From assembly GCA_031279875.1 (NCBI GenBank), contig JAITHS010000152.1:1-10734 (forward strand): a stretch of DNA of 10,734 bases, in the 5' to 3' direction. The DNA comes from Tannerella sp. (GTDB lineage Bacteria; Bacteroidota; Bacteroidia; Bacteroidales; Tannerellaceae). A model generated the notes under the pieces. It made no database searches. It worked only from the letters and a program-made list of their open reading frames with translations, and was not told the DNA's origin. Shown piece by piece: positions 1 through 7,545 of the stretch. A program made the translations under genes and the position numbers. The number at the start of each line of letters is the position of its first letter. The stretch's first letter is position 1.

Positions 1-1
1 G

Positions 2-1195
2 TCTGTTGAACACAAAGGTATGCGCGAGGCCGACGAGAAACTCGGTCTGCTGATGAGCATGCGTAACGGTGCGGGGTTGACGATTTTTCCCGACGGTAAC
101 AGGTGGTACGCTTCCGACAACGACCTGCCGCCCGACATAACGCCGGATGATAGCGTACGGGCAAGGCGCGCCTTGCCCCTACCGCCGAACACATTGCCGG
201 ATGAAAACCTCTTCATCAACAAAGGATTGATGATGCTTGCCGAGACCGTAGCAAACGGCGACGACGAGGCTACAATGAACATTATCAACAAATTAGCCCT
301 CTATCAGCAGAAACGTGCCACGCCGAACGCTATTTCGCCCTCACGCACGCGCATTGAGATACTGTACAACAAATTTGACGCCGCCGGTATCCTTTTCAAA
401 GTCAATCTTACGGTCGGTTTTTTGGCATTTGCCTTTTTCATACTGGGATTTATAACTGGCAAAAAGAAGCGTATCGTCGGCATCATTACCCGCTTGACGT
501 GCTTCATGTCGGCGGTAGCGCTTACAGCCGTCATTGCCGGAAGATGGTACATAGCCGAACATGTACCGCTCTCAAACGGCTATGAGACAATGGTTTTCAT
601 CTCCTTAGTATTGCTTGTCGCGGCGCTTGCAACGGCGCTTGCGGCAGGCCGAAGCAACGACCTTTTTCCTGCTGTGGGCTTGCTGCTGTCGGGTTTTACA
701 CTGCTTGTCGCATCCATCGGCTCGATGAACCCTGTCATAACAAGCCTTGTTCCGGTACTTCAATCGCCGTGGTTAAGCTTACATGTCTCATTAATAATGA
801 TTTCCTACGCGCTGTTTGCCTTTATGATGTTCAACGGCATCACCGCGTTAATCCTTCATTTCGTTAGTTCAAACAGTCGTGATTATATCGCTAAACTCCA
901 AATAATCAGTCAGATAATGCTTTATCCGGCAATCTTTACCCTTACCGCCGGTATTTTCATCGGAGCAGTGTGGGCAAACGTATCGTGGGGGCGTTACTGG
1001 GGCTGGGATCCGAAAGAAGTCTGGGCGCTGATAACGATGCTTGTTTACGGTTTTGCCATGCACTCCGGTACGCTAAAAATTTTTCGCCGTGCGATATTTT
1101 TTCATCTATACACCATTTTAGCCTTTCTGACGGTAATAATGACTTATTTCGGCGTTAACATGTTTTTCGGCGGGATGCACAGTTACGGAGGCTAA
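2..1195 (+). CDS. ccsA: Cytochrome c biogenesis protein CcsA/ResC, C-terminal part (5' end outside window)
   Basis: This integral membrane protein belongs to system II cytochrome c maturation, which moves haem across the membrane and helps attach it to apocytochromes. The frame is open to base 2, so the ATG at 20 is internal and the gene is cut by the window edge. The visible part begins with about 130 hydrophilic residues and continues with about eight hydrophobic segments. The tryptophan-rich haem-handling WWD motif is clear at about nt 967-1026 (WGRYWGWDPKEVWAL). Family-typical segments NGYETM and WLSLHVSLIMISYALF, with a candidate haem-ligand His, precede it, and FHLYTILAFLTVIMTYFGVN follows it. 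The soluble region before the first membrane helix fits the Bacteroidales arrangement in which a ResB-like (CcsB) part is fused in front of CcsA, but that part lies outside the window. It is probably transcribed separately from the next gene, which has its own promoter. Confidence 0.93.
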   Translation, partial: SVEHKGMREADEKLGLLMSMRNGAGLTIFPDGNRWYASDNDLPPDITPDDSVRARRALPLPPNTLPDENLFINKGLMMLAETVANGDDEATMNIINKLALYQQKRATPNAISPSRTRIEILYNKFDAAGILFKVNLTVGFLAFAFFILGFITGKKKRIVGIITRLTCFMSAVALTAVIAGRWYIAEHVPLSNGYETMVFISLVLLVAALATALAAGRSNDLFPAVGLLLSGFTLLVASIGSMNPVITSLVPVLQSPWLSLHVSLIMISYALFAFMMFNGITALILHFVSSNSRDYIAKLQIISQIMLYPAIFTLTAGIFIGAVWANVSWGRYWGWDPKEVWALITMLVYGFAMHSGTLKIFRRAIFFHLYTILAFLTVIMTYFGVNMFFGGMHSYGG

Positions 1196-1212
1196 AAATT
1201 TTTCAGGATATA

Positions 1213-1244
1213 TTTGATAAATTAATTTTTTTTTCATACCTTTG
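1213..1244 (+). promoter_or_regulatory. Bacteroidota-type sigma promoter (-33 TTTG, -7 TAnnTTTG)
   Basis: A TTTG at 1213-1216 is followed after 20 nt by TACCTTTG at 1237-1244. This matches the Bacteroides primary-sigma consensus of TTTG, about 19-21 nt, then TAnnTTTG. The spacer is A/T-rich and contains a run of nine T. Transcription should begin a few bases after 1244, close to the first possible start codon at 1249. No comparable motif was seen in the gaps before the next four genes, so this is the likely promoter of the whole downstream set. Confidence 0.75.
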
Positions 1245-1248
1245 TAAG

Positions 1249-2688
1249 ATGAATATGTATAAAATGACACGTAAAAACATTATAATTATCTTAATATCAA
1301 TGATATGTATGGCGTGCGGAGCGCAAAGTCTTGACCGTGCGAAGAAGATGTACAGCGAGGGCAAGTATGCGGAAGTGAAACCTGTTTTCGAGAAATTAGT
1401 AAAGCAGTCGCCTTCAAATTCGTCTTATAATCAGTGGTATGGAGTTTGCTGTTATGAGACGGGCGACTATGTGAACGCCGAAAAATACCTCATGACGGCA
1501 AACAAACGCAACATAATCGCTTCATACCTCTATTTAGCGAAGATGTACTCGGAGCAGTACCGGTTTGACGAATCAGCCGAAATGTACGCCGGATACATTG
1601 AACAATTGCGCAAAAAGAAAGAAGACACTTCCGAATATGAGACGCTGATGGAGAAAGCCCGCAATCTTCACCGGATGCAGGAAAAGGCTGAAGATGTGCA
1701 AGTTATAGACAGTATTGTAGTGTTTAAAAACGATATGCTCGACGCCTACCGGTTGAGCGACGAAAGCGGCTCACTGATGATGTATAGCGACTTTTTCAAA
1801 AACGAAAACGACTTGTTTTCAACCGTTTATGTCAATCAGAAAGGCGACAAAGCCTATTATGCCCGTCCTGCAAACGGCCTCTTTACGGTCGGTACCGTAT
1901 CGAAAATGCACGACGCATCATGGGGCGATGAAAAAACCTTATTGCCCGACAGCAAAGCCGACAATAACTATCCTTTTGTGCTTTCCGACGGCGTTACGAT
2001 GTATTTTGCGTCGAAAGGCTATGGCTCAATCGGCGGCTATGACATTTTCGTAACACGCTATAACACAGCGAATAACAGTTTTCTTGCGCCGGAACAGATG
2101 GGGATGCCGTTTAACTCAACGGCAAACGATTACATGATGGTAATCGACGAGGCAAAAGGTCTGGGGTGGTTTGTTACCGACCGTAATCAGCCGGAAGACA
2201 AAGTATGCGTGTATCTTTTTATTCCCGATCCGAGCCGCAAACGTATTGATATAGAAGCATTTAAATCGGACGAAATAAGACGTCGCGCCTTACTCGCGTC
2301 CATTCAGGATACATGGCGCGACGGAGCGAAAGGATATGCCGAGTTGATAAAAAAGGCTCACGCCGAGTCGGAAGAAAAAGCAGCAGAGAATAAACAAGAC
2401 TTTATATTTGTGGTCAATGATAAGACGGTTTGCTACAACATGGATGATATTAAAAGCCACGAAGCCAAAGAGTTATACTCAGGATATTTATCGCTTTACA
2501 AGCAGATTGGCGTTTTGCGAAAAAAACTTGACGACATCAGGTTTCAATTCACAAAAGGCAACGCATCAACGCGCGAACAGTTGAAGCCGACAATCTTACA
2601 TGCCGAAAACCAGTTGTACAGCCTTATGACAAAAGCCGCCGAGCAGGAAAAGAAAGCCCGCAACGCCGAAAATAGAAACATCAAATAA
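1249..2688 (+). CDS. Exported TPR and WD40-like (PD40) beta-propeller protein
   Basis: The exact function is not known. The protein has an N-terminal hydrophobic export signal, then two to three TPR-like helical repeats at about residues 28-125. After a linker comes a PD40-type beta-propeller region (about 170-330), recognisable by repeated display strands and the segment SKGYGSIGGYDIF near residue 255. The C-terminal 80 residues are charged and probably coiled coil. The order TPR then propeller recalls PorE-like proteins of the type IX secretion system, but no OmpA-like peptidoglycan-binding domain is present, so that identity is not claimed. The signal is ambiguous: ICMAC could be a weak lipobox with Cys24 lipidated, or signal peptidase I could cut after GAQ. 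ATGs at 1249, 1255 and 1264 are all possible starts, and the promoter position favours a later one. It is the first gene of a probable five-gene operon, 11 nt before the peptidase gene. Confidence 0.8.
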   Translation: MNMYKMTRKNIIIILISMICMACGAQSLDRAKKMYSEGKYAEVKPVFEKLVKQSPSNSSYNQWYGVCCYETGDYVNAEKYLMTANKRNIIASYLYLAKMYSEQYRFDESAEMYAGYIEQLRKKKEDTSEYETLMEKARNLHRMQEKAEDVQVIDSIVVFKNDMLDAYRLSDESGSLMMYSDFFKNENDLFSTVYVNQKGDKAYYARPANGLFTVGTVSKMHDASWGDEKTLLPDSKADNNYPFVLSDGVTMYFASKGYGSIGGYDIFVTRYNTANNSFLAPEQMGMPFNSTANDYMMVIDEAKGLGWFVTDRNQPEDKVCVYLFIPDPSRKRIDIEAFKSDEIRRRALLASIQDTWRDGAKGYAELIKKAHAESEEKAAENKQDFIFVVNDKTVCYNMDDIKSHEAKELYSGYLSLYKQIGVLRKKLDDIRFQFTKGNASTREQLKPTILHAENQLYSLMTKAAEQEKKARNAENRNIK

Positions 2689-2699
2689 ATACAAGTTTT

Positions 2700-5600
2700 A
2701 TGAAACAGAAAACATTCATTCTAACAATTTTGCTGATAACGACTTCGCTCATTTCAGCACAGACAAAAGACAAAGTCCTCGACATCCTGAAATCGGAGTT
2801 AGACAGGAACTTTGCGAAACTGAAAACCGAACCTGTTCCGGCATACTACATTGCTTATAGGGTTCATGACGTTCAAAACCGGCGTCTTGCAGTATCATTC
2901 TCCAATTTGACGGTCAACAGCGAGAGCCACAACCGTATCGGAAATGTTGACGTGCGCGTCGGCGACTATAAAATGGACAACACGCGCGAAATCAAAGGCT
3001 TCAGCGGTGGCATGATGTTCTCCGAAATGGATTTCATGCAGCTAATTATGAACGACAATTCCGATGCGCTCAAAACAGCGTTTTGGGAGAAGACAGACGC
3101 TGTTTTCAAAACAGCCATCCAGCGGTATGCCGGCGTTCAGGCAAACACCAAATCAACAGTCGAATCGGAAGACAAATCAGATGATTTTTCACAGGCGACG
3201 CCGGAAAAATACGTTGAAGCAGTTATTCCATTCAAAAACTTCAAATTCAATGAATCCGAATGGATTGCGAAATTAAAGAGTTATGGGGCTGTTTTTGTTG
3301 ATAACAAAGACATTACTAACTGCGACATCAATTTTGATATAGATTTGACCCGCAGATATTTTGTTAGCAGCGAAGGCACTATGATTGCCGCCAACAAGAG
3401 TTCGTGCAGGATACAAATTTCGGCCGTTGCCATAGCCGAAGACGGAATGGAACTGCCTCTGTATAAGAACTATTTCGCTAATGATTTGAAAGACTTGCCC
3501 TCGGATGCGGAAATTCTTAAAGACGTCGCCGCTATCAGCACGATGCTTTCGGCTTTGAAGCAAGCCCCGACAGCAGAATCCTACTCCGGTCCGGCAATTA
3601 TGACATCACAGGCGGCGGGAGTGTTTTTCCACGAGATTTTTGGACACAGAATAGAAGGCTCGCGATTGAAGAAAGAAAATGACGCTCAAACATTTAAAAA
3701 GAAAGTCGGACAGCAGGTTTTACCGTCCGACATGGCCGTTTATTTCGACCCTTCATTGAAGAAATATGGAAACCTATGGCTCAATGGTTCGTATATATTT
3801 GATGATGAGGGTGTTAGAGGTAAAAGAGTAGATGTAGTTAAGAACGGCATTCTGTCTGATTTCCTGATGTGTCGCACCCCGATCGACAACTTCCCTCATT
3901 CCAACGGACATGGGCGGGCATCCATCGACAGAGAACCCGTGTCCAGACAGTCGAATATGGTTATTGAATCATCCAAACCGAAGCCTGTCAGCGAATTACG
4001 GACACTTTTGCTTGATGAACTGAAGCAAACCGGAAAGGAGTACGGGTACGTATTTGACATAGTATCAGGAGGTTTCACTCAAACGGGCAGATATAATCCT
4101 AACGCCTTCAACGTGCAACCGTTAGTTGTTTATAAAATCTTCACCGATGGTCGTCCCGACGAACTCGTGCGCGGGGTGGATGTAGTAGGTACGCCACTGT
4201 CGATTTTCGCACAGATAATAGCCTGCGGCAACGACCATTCGGTTTTCAACGGTTTCTGCGGTGCCGAATCAGGCACTATTCCGGTATCATGTGCCTCTCC
4301 GTCGCTTTTCGTCAAAGTCGTTGAAACACAGAAAAAAGCCAAGACGTCGAACTTGCCTCCGATGCTGCCGCGACCGGTTCTTACATCATCTAATTCATCA
4401 GAAAACATCCTTGACGTTATCAAAACAGAAGTTGACCGCAACATTGCATCACTTAAAAGGGACAATCTACAAAAGCCTTTCTTCATCAGTTATGCAGTTG
4501 CCGACGTCAGGGAAATCAATGTTAATGCACAAAGCGGAGCGCTGCGAACTAATAATGTCAGTAAAACCAGAACTGCCCAGTCGAATTTGTATGTCGGTGA
4601 TTATCAGCGTACTAATGCGAGCGTTAGTTTAAGCGGGCGCAATATCAGCATGGATAATACCGGCATTGCGGTCAATATCTGGCGAGATCTGGATAATCTC
4701 TACAAGCGTGCGGCCGAATCTTATGAAACGAAGTTGTCGGCTATTGCGCAAAAGCAACTTGACCCTGCCGAAGCAGCGTTGCCCGACATGGAACAGACTG
4801 CGCCGACAGAGATGATTTTGCCACCCGAAGAAACATACGACAACCGCGAGTACTGGGCTGATTATGTGAGTAAAGTGTCGGAAGTTCTCAATCAATATCG
4901 CGACTTGATACTGCCGTCGGTAAGTGCGACCGTAACAAATATGATGGTGTACGAATATAACACCGAAGGCACACGTATTGCAATACCGACAACTTTTCAC
5001 GTTGTCGGCGCAAATATTGAGGCTATGACTGACGACGGACAGCGGTTGTCGAGTCGCGTGTCGTTTATTCATCGTAATTTTAAAGATATGCCTGATGTTA
5101 AGCAGTTTACAGATACATGTCGGGCGACGGCAGAGAAATTGCTGGCTATCATAGCGGCAACTAAAATAGAAGACACATATACCGGTCCTGTATTGTTTGA
5201 AAATCAGGCTGTTGCTCACATATTCAGGAATTATTTTCTTAACAATTATTTAATTGCCGCCCGCAAACCGGCTAATTCTATGTTCGGTGGAGGCAATGAT
5301 TTGGAGATGAAAAAAGACCGAAAAGTTATTTCAAGAAGCCTTACAGTCAAGGCATTATCAGGAATGAAAACATATAACGGACATCAACTCGAAGGATATT
5401 ATCCGGTTGATATGGATGGCGTTGTGCCTGCCGACGAGTTAACGCTTATCGAAAATGGTATTCTGCGAAATATGCTCGTCGGACGCTCTCCTACTCTAAA
5501 ATTTGCGCACTCGACAGGTCATAGAATACCTTCTACTTATTCGATTACCGCACCCGGCAATGCGTTGCTGAGTAGCACTAACACTATTTCATCGACTGAA

Positions 5601-5954
5601 TTAAAGCAGAAACTTCTTGATAAAGCTAAAGAAGAAGATCTCGAATATGCCTATATAGTAAGAAATCATGAAAATAATGAGGTTTACAGAATCTATGTTG
5701 CCGACGGTCGTGAAGAATTAGTCAGAAATGTTATTTTTCCTGACCTCAACATAAAGGCTTTCAACAAAATACTTGGCGCATCGTCGGAAGAGATGCTGTT
5801 TAATTATTATTCAGGACGTCCTTTTTCAATCGTAGCGCCTGCAGGACTGCTGTTTGAGGAGTTAGACGTGTCCCGAAATAACAATATCAACGCTCGGAAA
5901 CCGTTTATAGTAGAGAAACCACTACCGGTTACCGAGTCTGTCAAAGCGCATTAA
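2700..5954 (+). CDS. Exported tandem TldD/PmbA-family metallopeptidase, active plus degenerate half
   Basis: A single 1084-residue chain contains two TldD-like copies (about 22-545 and 567-1084); E. coli TldD is about 480 residues. A clear Sec signal (MKQKTFILTILLITTSLISA) predicts export, unlike the cytoplasmic E. coli proteins. The first half has the zinc-site motif HEIFGH (His311, Glu312, His316) and the later family cysteine in FCGAESG (Cys520), so it can be an active metallopeptidase. The second half repeats the plan (VLDILKSELDRN against ILDVIKTEVDRN; NGIL at 382 and 919; DGR..ELVR at 483 and 1002). At the aligned metal site it has Arg843, Asn844 and Asn848, and no cysteine in NYYSGRP. 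It should therefore be catalytically dead, as TldE is in the E. coli TldD/TldE peptidase. A short Pro-rich linker (PPMLPRP) joins the halves. The substrate is unknown; peptide processing in the envelope is an inference. Confidence 0.9.
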   Translation: MKQKTFILTILLITTSLISAQTKDKVLDILKSELDRNFAKLKTEPVPAYYIAYRVHDVQNRRLAVSFSNLTVNSESHNRIGNVDVRVGDYKMDNTREIKGFSGGMMFSEMDFMQLIMNDNSDALKTAFWEKTDAVFKTAIQRYAGVQANTKSTVESEDKSDDFSQATPEKYVEAVIPFKNFKFNESEWIAKLKSYGAVFVDNKDITNCDINFDIDLTRRYFVSSEGTMIAANKSSCRIQISAVAIAEDGMELPLYKNYFANDLKDLPSDAEILKDVAAISTMLSALKQAPTAESYSGPAIMTSQAAGVFFHEIFGHRIEGSRLKKENDAQTFKKKVGQQVLPSDMAVYFDPSLKKYGNLWLNGSYIFDDEGVRGKRVDVVKNGILSDFLMCRTPIDNFPHSNGHGRASIDREPVSRQSNMVIESSKPKPVSELRTLLLDELKQTGKEYGYVFDIVSGGFTQTGRYNPNAFNVQPLVVYKIFTDGRPDELVRGVDVVGTPLSIFAQIIACGNDHSVFNGFCGAESGTIPVSCASPSLFVKVVETQKKAKTSNLPPMLPRPVLTSSNSSENILDVIKTEVDRNIASLKRDNLQKPFFISYAVADVREINVNAQSGALRTNNVSKTRTAQSNLYVGDYQRTNASVSLSGRNISMDNTGIAVNIWRDLDNLYKRAAESYETKLSAIAQKQLDPAEAALPDMEQTAPTEMILPPEETYDNREYWADYVSKVSEVLNQYRDLILPSVSATVTNMMVYEYNTEGTRIAIPTTFHVVGANIEAMTDDGQRLSSRVSFIHRNFKDMPDVKQFTDTCRATAEKLLAIIAATKIEDTYTGPVLFENQAVAHIFRNYFLNNYLIAARKPANSMFGGGNDLEMKKDRKVISRSLTVKALSGMKTYNGHQLEGYYPVDMDGVVPADELTLIENGILRNMLVGRSPTLKFAHSTGHRIPSTYSITAPGNALLSSTNTISSTELKQKLLDKAKEEDLEYAYIVRNHENNEVYRIYVADGREELVRNVIFPDLNIKAFNKILGASSEEMLFNYYSGRPFSIVAPAGLLFEELDVSRNNNINARKPFIVEKPLPVTESVKAH

Positions 5955-5973
5955 TCATTAATAAAATACAATT

Positions 5974-6450
5974 ATGCTTGACATTATAATAATAATTTTT
6001 CTGATGGCGATGGCAATATTTCTGCTGATAGCGGAGATATTTTTGCTGCCCGGCATCACGATAGCAGGGGTAGCGGGAACGCTGTTTGCTATCGGCGGTA
6101 TCGTTTTTGCCTACTCTTGCGGCGCTACGACCGGTAATATCACGCTTTCCGCTTCTGTGGTGGGATTTACGGGCGTGTTTTTGTGGCTGATAAGGTCGAA
6201 TTCGTTCAACAGGGTTTCGCTTAAAACGGACATAGAATCGAAAGTAACATCGCCGCGCGAAATGAACTTGTCGGTTGGCGATGAGGGAGTTACGTTGTCG
6301 CGATTGATGCCAATCGGCAAGGCTCGGTTTGGCAACATAACCGTTGAAGCCAAATCATTAAACGACTTCATTGACGAAAATACTGCGGTGGTAATCGTTA
6401 GTGTCGAAGGATATAATGTGGTTGTTAAAGAATTACAAATTAAGAATTAA
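5974..6450 (+). CDS. NfeD-like membrane protein, short form
   Basis: This 158-residue protein has two to three hydrophobic segments in residues 1-75, beginning at the N-terminus with a run of Ile and Leu and the family-like LAEIF...PG pattern (IAEIFLLPGITIAG). A soluble C-terminal part of about 65 residues (from about 95) matches the small OB-fold domain of NfeD proteins, with VGDEGVTLSRLMPIGKARF followed by alternating beta-type residues. NfeD proteins are partners of flotillin/stomatin-type proteins and are usually encoded next to them, as here with FloA 59 nt downstream. There is no N-terminal serine protease domain, so it is the short class. The start follows the peptidase stop by 19 nt in an A/T-rich leader. 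The last codons (ELQIKN then stop) lie inside a heptanucleotide repeat, so the natural C-terminus may have been altered by that repeat. Confidence 0.87.
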   Translation: MLDIIIIIFLMAMAIFLLIAEIFLLPGITIAGVAGTLFAIGGIVFAYSCGATTGNITLSASVVGFTGVFLWLIRSNSFNRVSLKTDIESKVTSPREMNLSVGDEGVTLSRLMPIGKARFGNITVEAKSLNDFIDENTAVVIVSVEGYNVVVKELQIKN

Positions 6451-6488
6451 AAATTACAAATTACAAATTACAAATTAAGAATTATTAA
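6433..6488 (+). repeat. Heptanucleotide tandem repeat TTAnnAA across the nfeD stop codon
   Basis: Seven consecutive 7-nt units in perfect phase run from 6433 to 6481: TTACAAA, TTAAGAA, TTAAAAA, three further TTACAAA, and TTAAGAA. An eighth unit (TTATTAA) is degenerate. The stop codon of the NfeD-like gene (6448-6450) lies inside the third unit, so the repeat covers the last codons of that gene and most of the gap before floA. No hairpin or coding function is evident. Similar A/T-rich repeats are common between Bacteroidales genes. Confidence 0.85.
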
Positions 6489-6509
6489 CAACTATAAACT
6501 ATTGAAATT

Positions 6510-7496
6510 ATGGATTATTTTTTATTTTTATTGATTGGAGCAGCGTTTATTCTGCTGTGCATTTTTTTCTATTATGTGCCGTTCCTGATGTGGATTTCGG
6601 CAAAAGTATCGGGCGTCAGCATATCGCTGATACAGTTATTCCTGATGCGTATCCGTAAAGTACCGCCCGGATCTATCACCCGCGCAATGATTGAAGCCCA
6701 CAAGGCTGGTTTGAAGACCCTCACGCGCGACGAACTCGAAGCTCACTACCTCGCCGGAGGTCATGTGGAGCGGGTTGTACACGCCCTCGTGTCGGCGTCG
6801 AAAGCCAACATTGACTTGTCGTTCCAAATGGCTACGGCTATCGACCTTGCCGGTCGCGACGTGTTTCTGGCTGTGCAAATGTCTGTTAATCCGAAGGTTA
6901 TAGATACACCTCCGGTAGCAGCAGTAGCCAAAGACGGTATCCAGTTGATAGCGAAAGCTCGCGTAACCGTCCGCGCCAACATCAAACAGTTGGTAGGCGG
7001 TGCAGGCGAAGAAACTATCCTTGCCCGCGTAGGCGAAGGCATTGTGTCGTCGATAGGCTCGTCGGAAAGCCACAAGAGCGTACTCGAAAATCCCGACAGC
7101 ATCTCAAAACTTGTGCTGCGCAAAGGGCTTGACGCCGGTACCGCTTTCGAGATTCTCTCTATCGACATTGCCGATATTGACATCGGCAAAAACATCGGCG
7201 CCGTGTTGCAGATGGACCAAGCACAAGCCGACAAAAACATCGCGCAAGCAAAAGCCGAAGAACGCCGCGCTATGGCCGTAGCGTCAGAGCAGGAGATGAA
7301 AGCCAAAGCACAGGAAGCCCGTGCCAAAGTTATCGAAGCCGAAGCAGAAATACCCAAAGCAATGGCAGAAGCATTTCGTACCGGCAATCTCGGCATCATG
7401 GACTACTATCGCATGAAAAACATCGAAGCCGATACTTCCATGAGAGACGCTATCTCTAAACCCGCCGCTACACAAAGCAAACCGATTAGCAAGTGA
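6510..7496 (+). CDS. floA: Flotillin-like protein FloA (UPF0365)
   Basis: FloA is a membrane-anchored scaffold protein that forms microdomains and affects membrane fluidity, protein secretion and envelope stress tolerance. The length of 328 residues is close to the 331 of B. subtilis FloA (YqfA), and the similarity runs through the whole protein. A single N-terminal hydrophobic hairpin or helix (about 3-30, ending [14 protein letters not shown]) comes first. It is followed by signature segments AHKAGL, ESHYLAGG-type [65 protein letters not shown] and [19 protein letters not shown]. An Ala/Glu-rich coiled coil (about 235-290, [20 protein letters not shown]) ends the conserved part. The ATG at 6510 fits the family N-terminus. 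It lies next to its usual NfeD partner, which supports joint function. Nothing appears truncated or unusual. Confidence 0.97.
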   Translation: MDYFLFLLIGAAFILLCIFFYYVPFLMWISAKVSGVSISLIQLFLMRIRKVPPGSITRAMIEAHKAGLKTLTRDELEAHYLAGGHVERVVHALVSASKANIDLSFQMATAIDLAGRDVFLAVQMSVNPKVIDTPPVAAVAKDGIQLIAKARVTVRANIKQLVGGAGEETILARVGEGIVSSIGSSESHKSVLENPDSISKLVLRKGLDAGTAFEILSIDIADIDIGKNIGAVLQMDQAQADKNIAQAKAEERRAMAVASEQEMKAKAQEARAKVIEAEAEIPKAMAEAFRTGNLGIMDYYRMKNIEADTSMRDAISKPAATQSKPISK

Positions 7497-7500
7497 AGTA

Positions 7501-7535
7501 GTGGTTAGTGGTTAACGGTTAGTGGTTAACGATTA
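7501..7535 (+). repeat. Heptanucleotide tandem repeat GTGGTTA/ACGGTTA before the regulator gene
   Basis: Five 7-nt units in phase fill most of the 49-nt gap between floA and the next gene: GTGGTTA twice, ACGGTTA, GTGGTTA and ACGATTA. The frame of the following gene is open through the last units, and a GTG of the fourth unit (7522) could formally serve as a start. The more likely start is the ATG at 7546, 10 nt beyond the repeat. The sequence of the unit differs from the TTAnnAA repeat 1 kb upstream, but the period is the same. Confidence 0.85.
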
Positions 7536-7545
7536 TGATAACATT

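Noticed and set aside
1219..1234. AAATTAATTT palindrome and nine-T run as an intrinsic terminator for ccsA
   Set aside because: No G/C-rich stem precedes the T-run, and the stretch sits inside the spacer of the promoter, where A/T richness is expected.
1249..2688. Assignment of the TPR/PD40 protein as PorE of the type IX secretion system
   Set aside because: There is no C-terminal OmpA-like domain, and no other type IX secretion gene is in the window; only the TPR-propeller order is similar.
4629..5219. Minus-strand open frame of 196 codons opposite the second TldD half
   Set aside because: It is fully antisense to a well-supported coding region, has no recognisable domain or start context, and has Cys- and His-rich low-quality composition typical of a shadow frame.
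6761..7399. Minus-strand open frame of 212 codons opposite floA
   Set aside because: FloA on the plus strand is certain. The antisense frame is rich in Ala and Ser because it mirrors the Ala/Glu coiled-coil codons, and no family is recognisable.
6433..7535. CRISPR or phage attachment interpretation of the repeats
   Set aside because: The units are 7 nt with no spacers, no cas genes are present, and no integrase or tRNA gene lies nearby.
7522..7545. GTG start at 7522 adding eight residues to the regulator
   Set aside because: It lies inside the heptamer repeat, and the added residues are acidic (two Asp) and precede an otherwise ideal signal peptide that begins MTRKKQ at 7546.
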